42,652 bases of DNA from an uncultured Nitrospira sp. (GCA_902500785.1 CABVRW010000015.1:18606-61257), one strand, 5' to 3'. Numbered from the stretch's first letter, positions 16,124 through 25,368 are shown. Notes: generated by a model not told the origin, from the sequence alone. A program made the numbers and translations.

Positions 16124-16942
16124 ATGACGTCCCCTCGCACCATCGTGATTCTCGGATCCGGCTATACCGGCCACTGGATCTATCGGCTGGCCGCCCAACG
16201 ATCCTTGCCGATCCAAGCCAGCAGTCGCCGGCCGGATCACCATCTGATCGATATCGAGCCACCGGCGCGGATTCGATTCGACTTGGAAGAGCCAACCACG
16301 TGGGCTGCCCTGCCTCCCGACGCCGACCTGATCTGGACCTTTCCCGCGATCCCGCTCGAGCAGGTACAGGCTTTCGCCCGACACTGTTGCCGCCCGCAGA
16401 GAAGATTGGTGGTTCTGGGGAGCACCTCCGCATATGACACGGGTGGCACGGCCGTGGTGGATCCCCCCCACTGGATCGATGAGACACATCCCATCAATAC
16501 CGACCTGTCCCGCGTCCAAGGAGAAGAATATTTACGAACGCATCACGGAGCGACCATTTTGCGAGTCGCCGGGATCTACGGTCCGAATCGGAATCCCGTG
16601 GAGTGGATCCGGCAAGGGCGCGTCGGTCCGTCGAACAAATATGTGAACCTCATCCATGTCGAAGACCTGGCGCACCTCTGTCTTCTCGCGCTGCAACACG
16701 GGCGTACCGGAGAAACTTACAATGTGAGTGATGGTCACCCGCGGCGCTGGGCCGATGTGTGCGCCGAAGTCTCCGGCAGATGGGGAATTGTGAGTCCTCG
16801 GGAGGCGGGCTGCAGCGAATCAGGAAAACGTATCCACAATCACAAAATCCTCTCGCAATTCGGCTATACGCTTCGACACCCGGATTTCTACCGCGCGCTC
16901 CAATCGATTCAACCGGACACTGACCGTACGCTCAGCCTGTGA
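16124..16942 (+). CDS. YeeZ-like NAD(P)-binding SDR-fold protein
   Basis: The protein has 272 residues. It opens with a Rossmann motif, IVILGSGYTGHWIYRLA (G-x-G-x2-G). The STSAYDTGG segment and the later LRVAGIYGPNRNP, NLIHVEDLAHLCLLAL and GETYNVSDGHPRRW follow the order of atypical extended SDR proteins such as YeeZ. The Tyr-x3-Lys catalytic pair is not obvious. The substrate is unknown. Start ATG 16124: a TATGAT hexamer (16112-16117) ends 6 bases before it and there is no Shine-Dalgarno, which suggests a leaderless message. Longer start at 16085 is not supported. Confidence 0.8.
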   Translation: MTSPRTIVILGSGYTGHWIYRLAAQRSLPIQASSRRPDHHLIDIEPPARIRFDLEEPTTWAALPPDADLIWTFPAIPLEQVQAFARHCCRPQRRLVVLGSTSAYDTGGTAVVDPPHWIDETHPINTDLSRVQGEEYLRTHHGATILRVAGIYGPNRNPVEWIRQGRVGPSNKYVNLIHVEDLAHLCLLALQHGRTGETYNVSDGHPRRWADVCAEVSGRWGIVSPREAGCSESGKRIHNHKILSQFGYTLRHPDFYRALQSIQPDTDRTLSL

Positions 16943-17010
16943 GGGTCACACCAGGCGACGACTCGGCCCCGCAACCGGCAGACCCAACAGAGAAGAACAT
17001 GGTGAACGGC

Positions 17011-18504
17011 TCAGGCCCTCAATAAGGCCATGATGCTCAAACACACCAACAGATTGTTGACGGCATGTCCGATCATCCCCGGCCAGAGACTGCCGGTTCG
17101 TTCATAGGCCCACGCCCAAATCAGACCGCTCCAGAATACGCTGAGAAACCCGATCAACCCATAACCATGGGCGAGCGCGAAAAGCGCCGCGCTCAGCATG
17201 GCCGCTGCTCCCCACTGAAAACGCCTGCGTAGAATACCGAACAACAGTCCACGAAACGCCAGCTCTTCAAAAATCGGCGCAAACAAGACATATTCCATCA
17301 GGCTGACCATGAGAGTCGACGACGTTCCCCACACGAGATCCGCGTCGAACCACTCGGTCCAATGACTGATCAGATTCAACGGTTCCGCAATCCTGCCCAA
17401 CACCCACTCGCCCACGAGGCCGGCCGCCACGACCGCCAGCACCGCCAGTCCCAATCGTCCTATACGGCGCGGTTCGATGCGCAATCCGAATCCTCGCCAA
17501 AACGTCTGTCGCTGCGGTCGAAGGAGATGGTAATAGGCCAACGCCAATAGGGGCAGATTCGACAAGGGGACAGCCACGGCTCGTAATGATGGGTAGTCTC
17601 CGGCGGCATAGAGAAACGCCACGGTCAGCAGCGCGCCGACCGCACCGCCGCGCAGTAACACACCCGCGCCCAAACGACCGGCCCACAAAGGCGGAAGCTC
17701 GGCGGAGCCGACGCGAAACGTCGCGGCGCCCCTCCCCCGCCGCACCCACGACACCAGCACGAGCAGGCCCACGATCATGAGCGTCAATTCGAGGAGGGCA
17801 AACGTGCGAGAACGCCATAACAACGCCTCCTCGCGCTGCTGAGATGACATCTCGATCGTCAGAAGCAACGGCCGATCTCCCGCTCGTTCGGCAATTCGAG
17901 CGGCCAGACGGCTATAGAACCATCCGTTCACGGGCAGTTCCGCGAGGTGGGCTTGCAGGTCGAAACCGGTAGCTGGAGACACATGCGCCTCCACGTATCC
18001 GGCCTGCAGGAGCCCGGCAAACACCGGGTACGGCGCACTCTGGCGGGACCATCGTGACACTTTCTGCCGGACAACCTGAACCTGTCCCACCTCTCCCTCA
18101 AGAATGGCCAGGTGCAGATCTACAAAAGGATCGGACGATTCTTCGGCTAATTCGCGATACCATTCAATAGCCTGCTCACGATCATTCGTGTCACTACCCA
18201 TCGTGGCTTCGTAGAGAAACTGTTCCCAGACCGGCAGGGTTTTCAGCCCCTCCGCCTGATCCATCAAACGGCCGACCATGTGACTGAGAGCTCGCTCGGC
18301 ATCCGGCACCCGCTCCACCCGCGGTACATCGAACGACAACCACGCCACCACGGCAATCGAGGCCGAGAGGACGATCGCCGACAGCAGGGTGATCGCTCGG
18401 GAAAACCCCGGATCGTAGGCGTGCGGCGGAGGCGGCGCCCCGACGCAGAGCAGCGGAGGTGCGGCCATCTGCGCTGTCGAGCCGGTTGAGTCGTCTGCGT
18501 CCAC
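17011..18504 (-). CDS. CPBP family intramembrane metalloprotease
   Basis: From the GTG at 18504 the protein has 497 residues. It has an N-terminal membrane helix (about 40-57), a soluble helical region of about 170 residues rich in repeats of Trp/Arg/Glu (possibly TPR-like), and then about seven membrane segments. The CPBP (Abi) motifs are complete: EELAFRG (about 413-419), FALAH (about 442-446) and HAVNN (about 480-484). CPBP proteins cleave membrane substrates (Rce1-like) or act in stress. The GTG is chosen because CGGAGG lies 5 bases before it and the TATACT hexamer at 18534-18539 would begin the message just upstream. A longer frame to 18585 would include the promoter and is rejected. Confidence 0.85.
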   Translation of the reverse strand: MDADDSTGSTAQMAAPPLLCVGAPPPPHAYDPGFSRAITLLSAIVLSASIAVVAWLSFDVPRVERVPDAERALSHMVGRLMDQAEGLKTLPVWEQFLYEATMGSDTNDREQAIEWYRELAEESSDPFVDLHLAILEGEVGQVQVVRQKVSRWSRQSAPYPVFAGLLQAGYVEAHVSPATGFDLQAHLAELPVNGWFYSRLAARIAERAGDRPLLLTIEMSSQQREEALLWRSRTFALLELTLMIVGLLVLVSWVRRGRGAATFRVGSAELPPLWAGRLGAGVLLRGGAVGALLTVAFLYAAGDYPSLRAVAVPLSNLPLLALAYYHLLRPQRQTFWRGFGLRIEPRRIGRLGLAVLAVVAAGLVGEWVLGRIAEPLNLISHWTEWFDADLVWGTSSTLMVSLMEYVLFAPIFEELAFRGLLFGILRRRFQWGAAAMLSAALFALAHGYGLIGFLSVFWSGLIWAWAYERTGSLWPGMIGHAVNNLLVCLSIMALLRA

Positions 18505-18533
18505 AGGTACCTCCGAGGCGTGATGAGCGCCGG

Positions 18534-18539
18534 AGTATA
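18534..18539 (-). promoter_or_regulatory. -10 hexamer TATACT of the CPBP gene
   Basis: TATACT on the minus strand would place the transcript start near 18527, giving a leader of about 23 bases that contains the GGAGG site before GTG 18504. A weak -35-like TTCGCC is 17 bases upstream. Confidence 0.55.
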
Positions 18540-18637
18540 CCACCGGCTTTCGAGCGGCGAAACTGGAGGCCGGCGCGAGAAACAAGCCCCTTAGGGCGAG
18601 ACCGACAATCCCATGGCTGAATCCCCTCCGGTTTCGT

Positions 18638-18643
18638 TATACT
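18638..18643 (+). promoter_or_regulatory. -10 hexamer TATACT before the aminotransferase operon
   Basis: TATACT on the plus strand, about 75 bases before the ATG at 18719. No clear -35. It probably starts the transcript of the three-gene operon. Confidence 0.4.
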
Positions 18644-18718
18644 ACGCCCCTCGTGCTGACAGGCCGTTGAGCAGATTGTGATATCTCCCCAGATCACCAA
18701 AGACGTTCACCTCCGACA

Positions 18719-19936
18719 ATGAGTACGGACGCTCCGTATCATGACTTCGTGCCGCCGCATCGGGTGCTCATGGGCCCGGGGCCAAGCATGGTCCACCCCC
18801 GGGTTCTACAGGCCCTGTCGCAGCCGCTGCTCGGACACCTCGACCCGGTGTTTCTCGGCCTGATGAATGAGATCCAAGCCTCGCTCCGCGCCACGTTCCA
18901 GACACAGAACGAGTTTACAATCGCCTTGTCCGGAACCGGATCAGCCGGAATGGAAGCCGTGATCGCCAATCTGATCGAACCGGGTGACCGGGCGATCGTG
19001 GGAGTCAACGGCGTCTTCGGCACACGCGTCGCCACCATGATCGAACGAAGCGGCGGCATTCCGCTCCCTATCGAATCGCCCTGGGGAACCCCCATCCCCG
19101 TGGAGGCGCTGCACGATGAACTCGTCCGTTCGGCACCGGTCAAAGCCGTGGTCCTTGTCCATGCGGAAACTTCCACCGGAGCTCGCCAGCCTCTCCAGGA
19201 CGTAGGGGCCTTGTGCCGCAGCCACGACGCGTTATTCATCGTCGATGCCGTCACCTCTCTCGGGGGCATGCCGGTCGATGTCGATGGCTGGGGAATCGAT
19301 GCGTGCTACAGCGGGACTCAGAAGTGCCTGAGCTGTCCGCCCGGATTGGCCCCGCTCACGGTGAGCCCGCGAGGCATGAGCGCCATCCGGAAAAGACGCG
19401 TCCCCTGCCATAGCTGGTACCTCGATCTCTCCCTGATCGCGGAGTATTGGAATGACCACAGCCGTGCCTATCACCATACAGCCCCGATCTCCATGCTCTA
19501 CGGACTTCGCGAAGCCCTGCGACTCGTGCACGAAGAAGGACTCGCGGCGCGCGCTGCTCGCCACCAGTGGAACAGCGAGGCCTTGCTCGCAGGGCTCCAA
19601 ACTCTGGGCCTTGCCCCCCTGCCTCAAGCTGGCCATCGACTCCCGATGCTCAACTGTGTCACGCTACCCCCCCAGATCGACGAGAACACAGTGAGGCAAC
19701 AACTCTTGCAAGACTACGGCATTGAGATCGGTGGCGGACTGGGCCCCCTACGCGGACGAGTTTGGCGCATCGGCCTCATGGGAGAATCCTCTCAACAGGC
19801 GCACGTGTTCACATTGCTGAACGCCCTGGAAGAAATTTTTACCAGCCACGACTGGCTCTCACAGCCGGGCCTGGCCGTGCAGGCGGCGGTCGCCACTTAT
19901 ACCCATTCGGAGGGATCGGCGAGGAGGAGTCCATGA
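18719..19936 (+). CDS. Class V aminotransferase (alanine/serine-glyoxylate type)
   Basis: The protein has 405 residues, the family's usual length. The PLP site is intact: SGTGSAGMEA (about 71-80), Asp176 in FIVDAVTSLGG and Lys202 in YSGTQKCLSCPPGLAP. The opening LMGPGPSMVHPRVLQA and the HHTAPISMLYGLREAL segment place it with the alanine-glyoxylate/serine-glyoxylate group. The reaction would move an amino group to glyoxylate or pyruvate. The stop overlaps the start of the next gene by four bases. No Shine-Dalgarno is seen before the ATG. Confidence 0.9.
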   Translation: MSTDAPYHDFVPPHRVLMGPGPSMVHPRVLQALSQPLLGHLDPVFLGLMNEIQASLRATFQTQNEFTIALSGTGSAGMEAVIANLIEPGDRAIVGVNGVFGTRVATMIERSGGIPLPIESPWGTPIPVEALHDELVRSAPVKAVVLVHAETSTGARQPLQDVGALCRSHDALFIVDAVTSLGGMPVDVDGWGIDACYSGTQKCLSCPPGLAPLTVSPRGMSAIRKRRVPCHSWYLDLSLIAEYWNDHSRAYHHTAPISMLYGLREALRLVHEEGLAARAARHQWNSEALLAGLQTLGLAPLPQAGHRLPMLNCVTLPPQIDENTVRQQLLQDYGIEIGGGLGPLRGRVWRIGLMGESSQQAHVFTLLNALEEIFTSHDWLSQPGLAVQAAVATYTHSEGSARRSP

Positions 19937-20535
19937 GTCGAAACGGGTTATGGATCATAGCGGCAGGAGTAGCCGGCTTCGTGGCAGCCATCACCTACTG
20001 GGTCATCGCCCTGGCGATCGCCGAATCGCGCAAATCGGAAATGGTGGCGCCCGAACGGGTCACCAGCTTCATTCATGCGGTCATTGACGCGAATCGCGCC
20101 AACTACACGCAAAACGTCGTGGATAAGTTGCACGACCAAGGGGTCGTGGAAGCGCTGGAGCATTGGAAAGAAGAAAAGGGCCTTCCCCTGCCGGCCCAAT
20201 TCCTCCTCGAATCCGGGCGCCTGGTCGCGAAAAAAGATATGAAACTCAGCTTCCGTCTGGCCAGCCTCACTCCGATTTATGTGTGGAACGGACCGAACAG
20301 CGATTTCGAGCGGCGCGGACTGGAGGCCGTGATGAAAACACCGGATAAACCGTATACGGGGTTCTATCAACAGGCCGGCATGCGCTACTTTCAAGGCATC
20401 TACGCCGACCGGGCGGTGTCCGAAAGCTGCGTCGCCTGCCACAACGCCCATGCGAACAGTCCACGGCGAGACTATAAACTCAACGACATCATGGGCGGGG
20501 TCATCATTACCATTCCCATCAACGAGGCGTCATGA
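19933..20535 (+). CDS. DUF3365 (Tll0287-like) c-type heme protein
   Basis: The protein has 200 residues. An N-terminal membrane helix (about 5-27) is followed by a Tll0287-like sensory fold: a helix with VTSFIHAVIDANRANYTQNV, the LASLTPIYVWNGPNSDFER segment, YFQGIYADRAVSESC, and a heme-binding CVACHNAH (C-x2-C-H) at about 172-179. The domain probably lies in the periplasm or is anchored by the helix; family members are heme sensors or cytochromes. The ATG at 19933 overlaps the aminotransferase stop, with GAGGAGGAG upstream. A c-heme protein between two soluble enzymes is odd. Confidence 0.88.
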   Translation: MSRNGLWIIAAGVAGFVAAITYWVIALAIAESRKSEMVAPERVTSFIHAVIDANRANYTQNVVDKLHDQGVVEALEHWKEEKGLPLPAQFLLESGRLVAKKDMKLSFRLASLTPIYVWNGPNSDFERRGLEAVMKTPDKPYTGFYQQAGMRYFQGIYADRAVSESCVACHNAHANSPRRDYKLNDIMGGVIITIPINEAS

Positions 20536-21740
20536 CCATCGCCATCCGCCAGATCCGAATTCTCGATGGTATCGGCGGCCGGATTGAGCGAGGGACTGTC
20601 GTCATCGAGGGCACCCGCATCCTGGCCGCCGGACCGGAACAGGCTATCCGTCTCCCCAAGGGCGCGCGTCGAATCGACGGTCGCGGATTGACGGTGCTCC
20701 CCGGCCTCATTGATTGTCACGTCCACTTTTGTTTGGGAGCGGAAGCCGATGTGGTTGCCGCCGTGGAGGGGGAATCCTCGGCCGTGACGCTGCTCAAGGC
20801 CGCCGAGCTGGCGCGCCGCACCCTGCGCGCCGGGTTCACGACCGTCCGAGACGTGGGCTTTCGCGACCATGCCGTCTTCACGTTGAAACGGGCCATCGAG
20901 TCCGGACTGACGCCCGGTCCCCGTATCCTTGCCGCAGGTCTCGCGATCTGCATGCCCGGTGGGCACGCACGCTTCATCGGACGCGAAGCCGCCGGGGTGG
21001 AGGCAGTCCGGGCGGCTGTGTTGGACCAACTTGCCGCCGGCGCCGAAGTCATCAAGGTCATTGCCTCCGGCGGCGTGCTCACCCCCGGCACCGCTCCGGA
21101 CGAAGCCCAAATGACGGTCGAAGAACTGACGGCGGCTGTTGAGGTGGCCGTCGCTCATGGACGTCATGTGGCCGCGCATGCCCATGGCGCCACCGGGATG
21201 AAGAATGCCCTCCGAGCCGGCGTGCATTCGATCGAACATGCCACGTTGATGGACGAGGCAGCAGCCGAGATGATGACCCAGCGGGGGGTCTTTATGGTGC
21301 CCACCCTTTCCGCCCTTGCTACCACGGGGGCCTGCCCGACCGGTTGCGGCATTCCTGACAGCGCCCGCTCCAAAGCCAAGAATATGGTGAAACAGCATGA
21401 GAGAAGTTTCCGCTCAGCCATGCGACGAGGTGTCCCGATTGCGCTCGGGACGGATGCCGGAACCCCGTTCAACCATCACGGAGAAAACGCACAGGAGTTC
21501 GAACGAATGGTCGCTCTGGGGATGACCGCGATGGACGCGATCATGACAAGCACTTCGGCCGCCGCACGCTTGCTGGGTCTGGCTCAGGAAATCGGCACCA
21601 TTGCGGCGGGCAAACAGGCCGACTTACTGTTCGTGGACGGCAATCCGCTGAGAAATATCGGGGTGCTGCTGAAGCAAGAACGGATCGCTGGAGTGATGCA
21701 ACGCGGGCGTTTCGTGGCCGGCCCGCTCTCAGGAACGTGA
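20532..21740 (+). CDS. Metal-dependent amidohydrolase
   Basis: The protein has 402 residues and the full amidohydrolase pattern: H63 and H65 in IDCHVHF, a Lys in AEVIKVIASGG, His in AAHAHG and SIEHATL, and Asp in IALGTDAGTPF. The ending TIAAGKQADLLFVDGNPL is the usual C-terminal beta strand. The group (imidazolonepropionase-like, Xaa-Pro dipeptidase-like) hydrolyses cyclic amides or dipeptides; the substrate is unknown. The ATG at 20532 overlaps the heme-protein stop by four bases, so all three genes are coupled. Confidence 0.9.
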   Translation: MTIAIRQIRILDGIGGRIERGTVVIEGTRILAAGPEQAIRLPKGARRIDGRGLTVLPGLIDCHVHFCLGAEADVVAAVEGESSAVTLLKAAELARRTLRAGFTTVRDVGFRDHAVFTLKRAIESGLTPGPRILAAGLAICMPGGHARFIGREAAGVEAVRAAVLDQLAAGAEVIKVIASGGVLTPGTAPDEAQMTVEELTAAVEVAVAHGRHVAAHAHGATGMKNALRAGVHSIEHATLMDEAAAEMMTQRGVFMVPTLSALATTGACPTGCGIPDSARSKAKNMVKQHERSFRSAMRRGVPIALGTDAGTPFNHHGENAQEFERMVALGMTAMDAIMTSTSAAARLLGLAQEIGTIAAGKQADLLFVDGNPLRNIGVLLKQERIAGVMQRGRFVAGPLSGT

Positions 21741-21751
21741 GACGTTGAACT

Positions 21752-21769
21752 GCACGACATGCGTCGTGC
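21752..21769. terminator. Hairpin between convergent amidohydrolase and J-domain genes
   Basis: GCACGAC and GTCGTGC form a perfect 7-base-pair stem with a 4-base loop (ATGC). No U-run follows in either direction. Confidence 0.45.
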
Positions 21770-21806
21770 GTGCCCTTCTGCCGGCTTACCTCGTATCTTT
21801 CACGTG

Positions 21807-22445
21807 TTACCGCCTTTCGTAGAGGAGTTCCAACGCCGTCGTAAAGCCGTTGATCCGGCCTTTGCGAAACATCTCATCTAGACGCCCCCGCAGCGCGCGA
21901 ATGCCGCCCTCGTCTCCCCGCGCCACCACCGACTGAGATTGCATCATCTGCAGCGCCACTTCGAGCAAACGCTGTTTCCGTTGGTCCATGTCAGGAGTGA
22001 CGAATTCCTCCAGCACTTCCGCCGCGCGGGCTTCCACGATCAACTCCTTGAACGTGTCATACCCCTGATGCGCCACCGTGCGCTCACGAATGAGAGCCAA
22101 TTCCGTTTTTATGCGTGGAACCATCTTCATCAGGACGGCAAACACTTCCTTTCGCCCTTCGTCGAAGAGCTTCTTCTCCATCTCTTCAAGAATGAGGGAC
22201 GGGTCGACGGTCTCCACCCGCACTTCCTCACCCCAATGCAAGCGATCATAGGTCCTCCGACTCTCGGGATCACCCAAGACCTCATAGGCAGAGTTGATCT
22301 CACGAATCTTCTCTTCCGCCTTGCTATTGTTCGGATTCCGGTCGGGATGGTGCTCGAAGACGAGCTTCCGGTAAGCTTTTTTGATGTCGTCATCGGAAAT
22401 GTCGCGCGACAGACCGAGGACTCGATAATAGTCAACCCGAGGCAT
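21807..22445 (-). CDS. J-domain protein
   Basis: The protein has 212 residues. Residues 4-68 are a J domain with HPD at 33-35 (YYRVLGL, IKKAYRKLVF, INSAYEVLGD). The rest (about 140 residues) is helical, without Gly/Phe or zinc-finger parts, so it is a class C co-chaperone that would stimulate DnaK for a specific task. A TATAGT hexamer at 22456-22461 lies 10 bases before the ATG with only pyrimidines between, so the start has no Shine-Dalgarno. Confidence 0.9.
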   Translation of the reverse strand: MPRVDYYRVLGLSRDISDDDIKKAYRKLVFEHHPDRNPNNSKAEEKIREINSAYEVLGDPESRRTYDRLHWGEEVRVETVDPSLILEEMEKKLFDEGRKEVFAVLMKMVPRIKTELALIRERTVAHQGYDTFKELIVEARAAEVLEEFVTPDMDQRKQRLLEVALQMMQSQSVVARGDEGGIRALRGRLDEMFRKGRINGFTTALELLYERR

Positions 22446-22566
22446 ACTGGAGGAGACTATACCATGTCCGCTTCCTCACCTTCACCTTGACAGTGCCGCT
22501 TCTCCCTCGTAGCCTGGCACGGACTCGATCCGCTCCCAGAACAGGACCTTACCAGGCTGACGAAAT

Positions 22567-22928
22567 GCGTTCCTTGGACCATCATGGCACTCAGTGAGGG
22601 CGCCTGGTTCGGATAGCTGGGATTGGTACTCTTGGCCGAACGATTCGGACGCCGGCCCTTCTTCGGATTGATGTGGGTCCGCAGCCTGATCACGCTGGGG
22701 GTCACCTACCTGGCGGCGCATATATTTGCCGAGGTATTGCTGTTGCTATCGCTGCTCGGATTTTTCACCAATAGCCCGTTCAGCGACTTCCCAATCTTTT
22801 CGCCTGACCTGCGCCCCACGCGATTCCGTGCAACCGGCGCCGGTTTCTGTTTTAACGCGAATGACAGGCTCGTTTCCGCTGTACCCCTTGCAATAGAAGC
22901 CAACGGCCTGAGCATCCTACTATCGTGA
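22567..22928 (+). pseudogene. Remnant of an MFS transporter
   Basis: The plus frame here gives WTIMALSEGAWFG, a TAG at about 22614-22616, then LLAERFGRRPFFGLMW, LITLGVTYLAAHIFAEVLLLL and the unmistakable MFS piece LRPTRFRATGAGFCFN. In intact transporters the first piece would be a helix with a G-x-W-x-G-Y and the last part lies before the final two helices. The in-frame stop, the missing N-terminal half and the missing last helices show that the gene is decayed. It ends with a TGA that overlaps the GTG of pxpB. The exact left border is uncertain. Confidence 0.65.
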
Positions 22929-23629
22929 AACCACCTGTGGATGTGCCCCCTCGCATCGTGCCGCTGAGTGAGTCCGCCCTTACCGTCGAGTTCGGGGAGA
23001 CCATTGCCCCTCACACAAACGATTTGGTCCTGGCCTTCGCTGCAGCAGTGGAACAGGCCGACATTCCAGGCTTTCGAGAAGTCGTGCCGACCTACCGGTC
23101 CGCCACTATCTATTTCAATCCGTTACTGGCCGACTCGAGCACCATGACCGAGCGACTACGTGCCCTGATGACGAACGCGCGAACGGCACCTCCTCGTCTC
23201 CCTGTGACTCACACCATTCCCGTTTGGTATGGGGGCGAAGCGGGACCCGATCTGTCCGTCGTCGCCGCGCGAGCCGGGCTGACGCCGGAACAAGTCGGCC
23301 CCCTCCATGCTTCCGTGGTCTATCGCGTCTACATGCTGGGGTTCAGTCCAGGTTTTCCTTATCTGGGCGCAGTACCGGATCGCATCGCCACGCCGCGACT
23401 CCCGACGCCACGCAACCACGTGGCCGCAGGATCGGTCGGAATCGCCGGTGCGCAAACCGGCATTTACCCTCACGCCAGCCCGGGCGGTTGGCGCATCATC
23501 GGACGAACTCCCGTGGTCTTGTTCAGTCTCACCAGATCCGCGCCGTTTTTGTTGGCTCCCGGAGACCGGGTGCAATTCGTGCCGATCGAGGAGACGGAAT
23601 TTCATCACCTTTTTAGAGACCACTTATGA
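22925..23629 (+). CDS. pxpB: 5-oxoprolinase subunit PxpB
   Basis: The protein has 234 residues and covers the KipI/PxpB (Allophanate hydrolase subunit 1-like) domain from IVPLSESALTVEFGE to GDRVQFVPIEE. Signature segments: YRVYMLGFSPGFPYLGAVPDRIATPRL and AAGSVGIAGAQTGIYP. Together with PxpA and PxpC it cleaves 5-oxoproline to glutamate with ATP, a repair reaction for spontaneously cyclised glutamine. The start is GTG at 22925 with no Shine-Dalgarno. It overlaps the four-base ending of the MFS remnant. Confidence 0.9.
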   Translation: MKPPVDVPPRIVPLSESALTVEFGETIAPHTNDLVLAFAAAVEQADIPGFREVVPTYRSATIYFNPLLADSSTMTERLRALMTNARTAPPRLPVTHTIPVWYGGEAGPDLSVVAARAGLTPEQVGPLHASVVYRVYMLGFSPGFPYLGAVPDRIATPRLPTPRNHVAAGSVGIAGAQTGIYPHASPGGWRIIGRTPVVLFSLTRSAPFLLAPGDRVQFVPIEETEFHHLFRDHL

Positions 23630-24402
23630 ACAACGAACGCAGCATCGACCTCAATTGCGACCTGGGAGAAGCCGCAACGCCGGAGCAACTGGACGTGGAG
23701 GCCCATCTCATGGCGTACGTGACCTCGGTGAATATTGCCTGCGGGGTGCATGCGGGTGATGCGGCGTTGATGCGCAGCACCGTCCAACTGGCTCGACAGC
23801 ATGATCTGGCAATCGGCGCGCACCCCGGCCTGCCGGACCGAGACTCTCGCGGCCGTCGCGAACAGCCGCTCACTCGTCCGTTCGTCCAAGACTTGATCCT
23901 GTCACAAGTAGGAGAGTTGATGGCCATCAGCCAGGCCGAAGGTCTCCACCTCGTTCACGTAAAGCCACATGGGGCGCTCTACAACATGGCGGCACGCGAC
24001 CCGGCGCTCGCCGACGCCATCGCGAACGCGATCGCGCAGATCGACCCACGATTGATCCTCGTGGGCCTGGCCGGCTCCGAACTCCTCGTGGCCGGCAAGG
24101 CCTGTGGGCTTTCGGTTGCCGCCGAAGGATTTGCCGATCGGGCGTACCAGGCCGACGGCCATCTGGTGCCGCGGAATCAGGAGGGGGCGCTCATTCACGA
24201 TGAATCGACGGCGGTCTCTCGCGCGCACGCGCTGATTCACGACGACCGGATCGCCGCCATCGACGGTTCATCACTTCACCTCCATATCGACACCCTCTGT
24301 GTACATGCCGACACCCCGGGCGCAGTCCGGCTGGCGCATGCGCTGCGCACCATGTTCGATGATGGAAGGATTTCCGTTGTACGGCTCGATCATGCCGTCT
24401 AA
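23626..24402 (+). CDS. pxpA: 5-oxoprolinase subunit PxpA
   Basis: The protein has 258 residues and is a LamB/YcsF family protein: SIDLNCDLGEA at the start, VNIACGVHAGDAALM, GAHPGLPDRDSRGRR, VKPHGALYN and IDTLCVHADTPGA near the end. These are the metal and substrate segments of the family. Its ATG overlaps the pxpB stop by four bases. The ending overlaps the start of pxpC by 11 bases. Confidence in the operon is high. Confidence 0.93.
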   Translation: MNNERSIDLNCDLGEAATPEQLDVEAHLMAYVTSVNIACGVHAGDAALMRSTVQLARQHDLAIGAHPGLPDRDSRGRREQPLTRPFVQDLILSQVGELMAISQAEGLHLVHVKPHGALYNMAARDPALADAIANAIAQIDPRLILVGLAGSELLVAGKACGLSVAAEGFADRAYQADGHLVPRNQEGALIHDESTAVSRAHALIHDDRIAAIDGSSLHLHIDTLCVHADTPGAVRLAHALRTMFDDGRISVVRLDHAV

Positions 24403-25357
24403 ACCGCCGACTATCCATGTGTTGCGTCCCGGTCTCTTTACGACCATTCAGGATCTCGGTCGTTACGGGTACCAACGGTTCGGGGTGTCGGTGAGCGGCG
24501 CGATGGATCCTTGGGCCATCACGGTCGGGAATCGCCTGCTCGGCAATCCTGACCAGGCGGCCGGATTGGAGGTGACGATGCAAGGACCGGAACTCTTGTT
24601 CGAGGAAGCGCTGTCCATCGCCGTCACCGGCGCAGACCTCTCCCCAACCATCAACGGCGTCGCGATGCCCATGTGGACTGTCGTCGTCATGCCGGCGGGA
24701 AGCCGGCTCCAGTTCGGGATGCGACGAGGAGGCGTCCGTGCCTATCTCACGGTCGCCGGCGGCATAGACGGCCCGCTGATCCTCGGAAGCCGATCGACCC
24801 ATGTGCGTAGCGGATTGGGAGGCCTTGCAGGCCGCGCGCTGAAGCAGTGGGACCGACTCGATGTAGGACCGGCACGAACGGCAGGGTCGAACTACGTAGG
24901 TCGTACGCTTCCGGAACCGCACCGTCCACGGTACCGGACCTCCGTAACGGCACGAGTGATTCGCGGGCCGCAAGCCGATCGTTTTACCGACGATGCATGG
25001 CAGAGATTGGCCAGCAGTCCCTATCGCCTGACCCTTGAATCCGACCGGATGGGCTATCGGTTACAGGGACCGGCGCTGACACCTCGGACCTCGGCCGACA
25101 TCGTATCCGATGCCGTGAGCGTGGGAAGCATTCAAGTGCCGGCGGACGGCCTCCCGATTTTACTCATGGCCGATTGCCAAACCACAGGCGGCTACGCCAA
25201 ACTCGCCACGATGATCGCTGCCGATCGATCTCTCGCGGCACAGTTGTTCCCCGGAGACAGTCTTTCATTCAGGGTCGTCACTCCAGACAAGGCATCTGAA
25301 CTCTTTCGGTCGTCCCATGCCGAGCTTGAGCGAGTGTTGCCGCCCCATACAACCTGA
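24392..25357 (+). CDS. pxpC: 5-oxoprolinase subunit PxpC
   Basis: The protein has 321 residues. It is the KipA/PxpC (biotin-dependent carboxyltransferase-like) domain: VLRPGLFTTIQDLGRYGYQ, VSGAMDPWAITVGNRLLGN, EVTMQGPELLF, then DRMGYRLQGPAL and LPILLMADCQTTGGY. Start ATG 24392 lies inside the end of pxpA; a longer frame exists but would cover more of pxpA without family resemblance. The order B-A-C in one operon is the standard arrangement. Confidence 0.93.
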   Translation: MPSKPPTIHVLRPGLFTTIQDLGRYGYQRFGVSVSGAMDPWAITVGNRLLGNPDQAAGLEVTMQGPELLFEEALSIAVTGADLSPTINGVAMPMWTVVVMPAGSRLQFGMRRGGVRAYLTVAGGIDGPLILGSRSTHVRSGLGGLAGRALKQWDRLDVGPARTAGSNYVGRTLPEPHRPRYRTSVTARVIRGPQADRFTDDAWQRLASSPYRLTLESDRMGYRLQGPALTPRTSADIVSDAVSVGSIQVPADGLPILLMADCQTTGGYAKLATMIAADRSLAAQLFPGDSLSFRVVTPDKASELFRSSHAELERVLPPHTT

Positions 25358-25368
25358 AGAGGTTTCCC

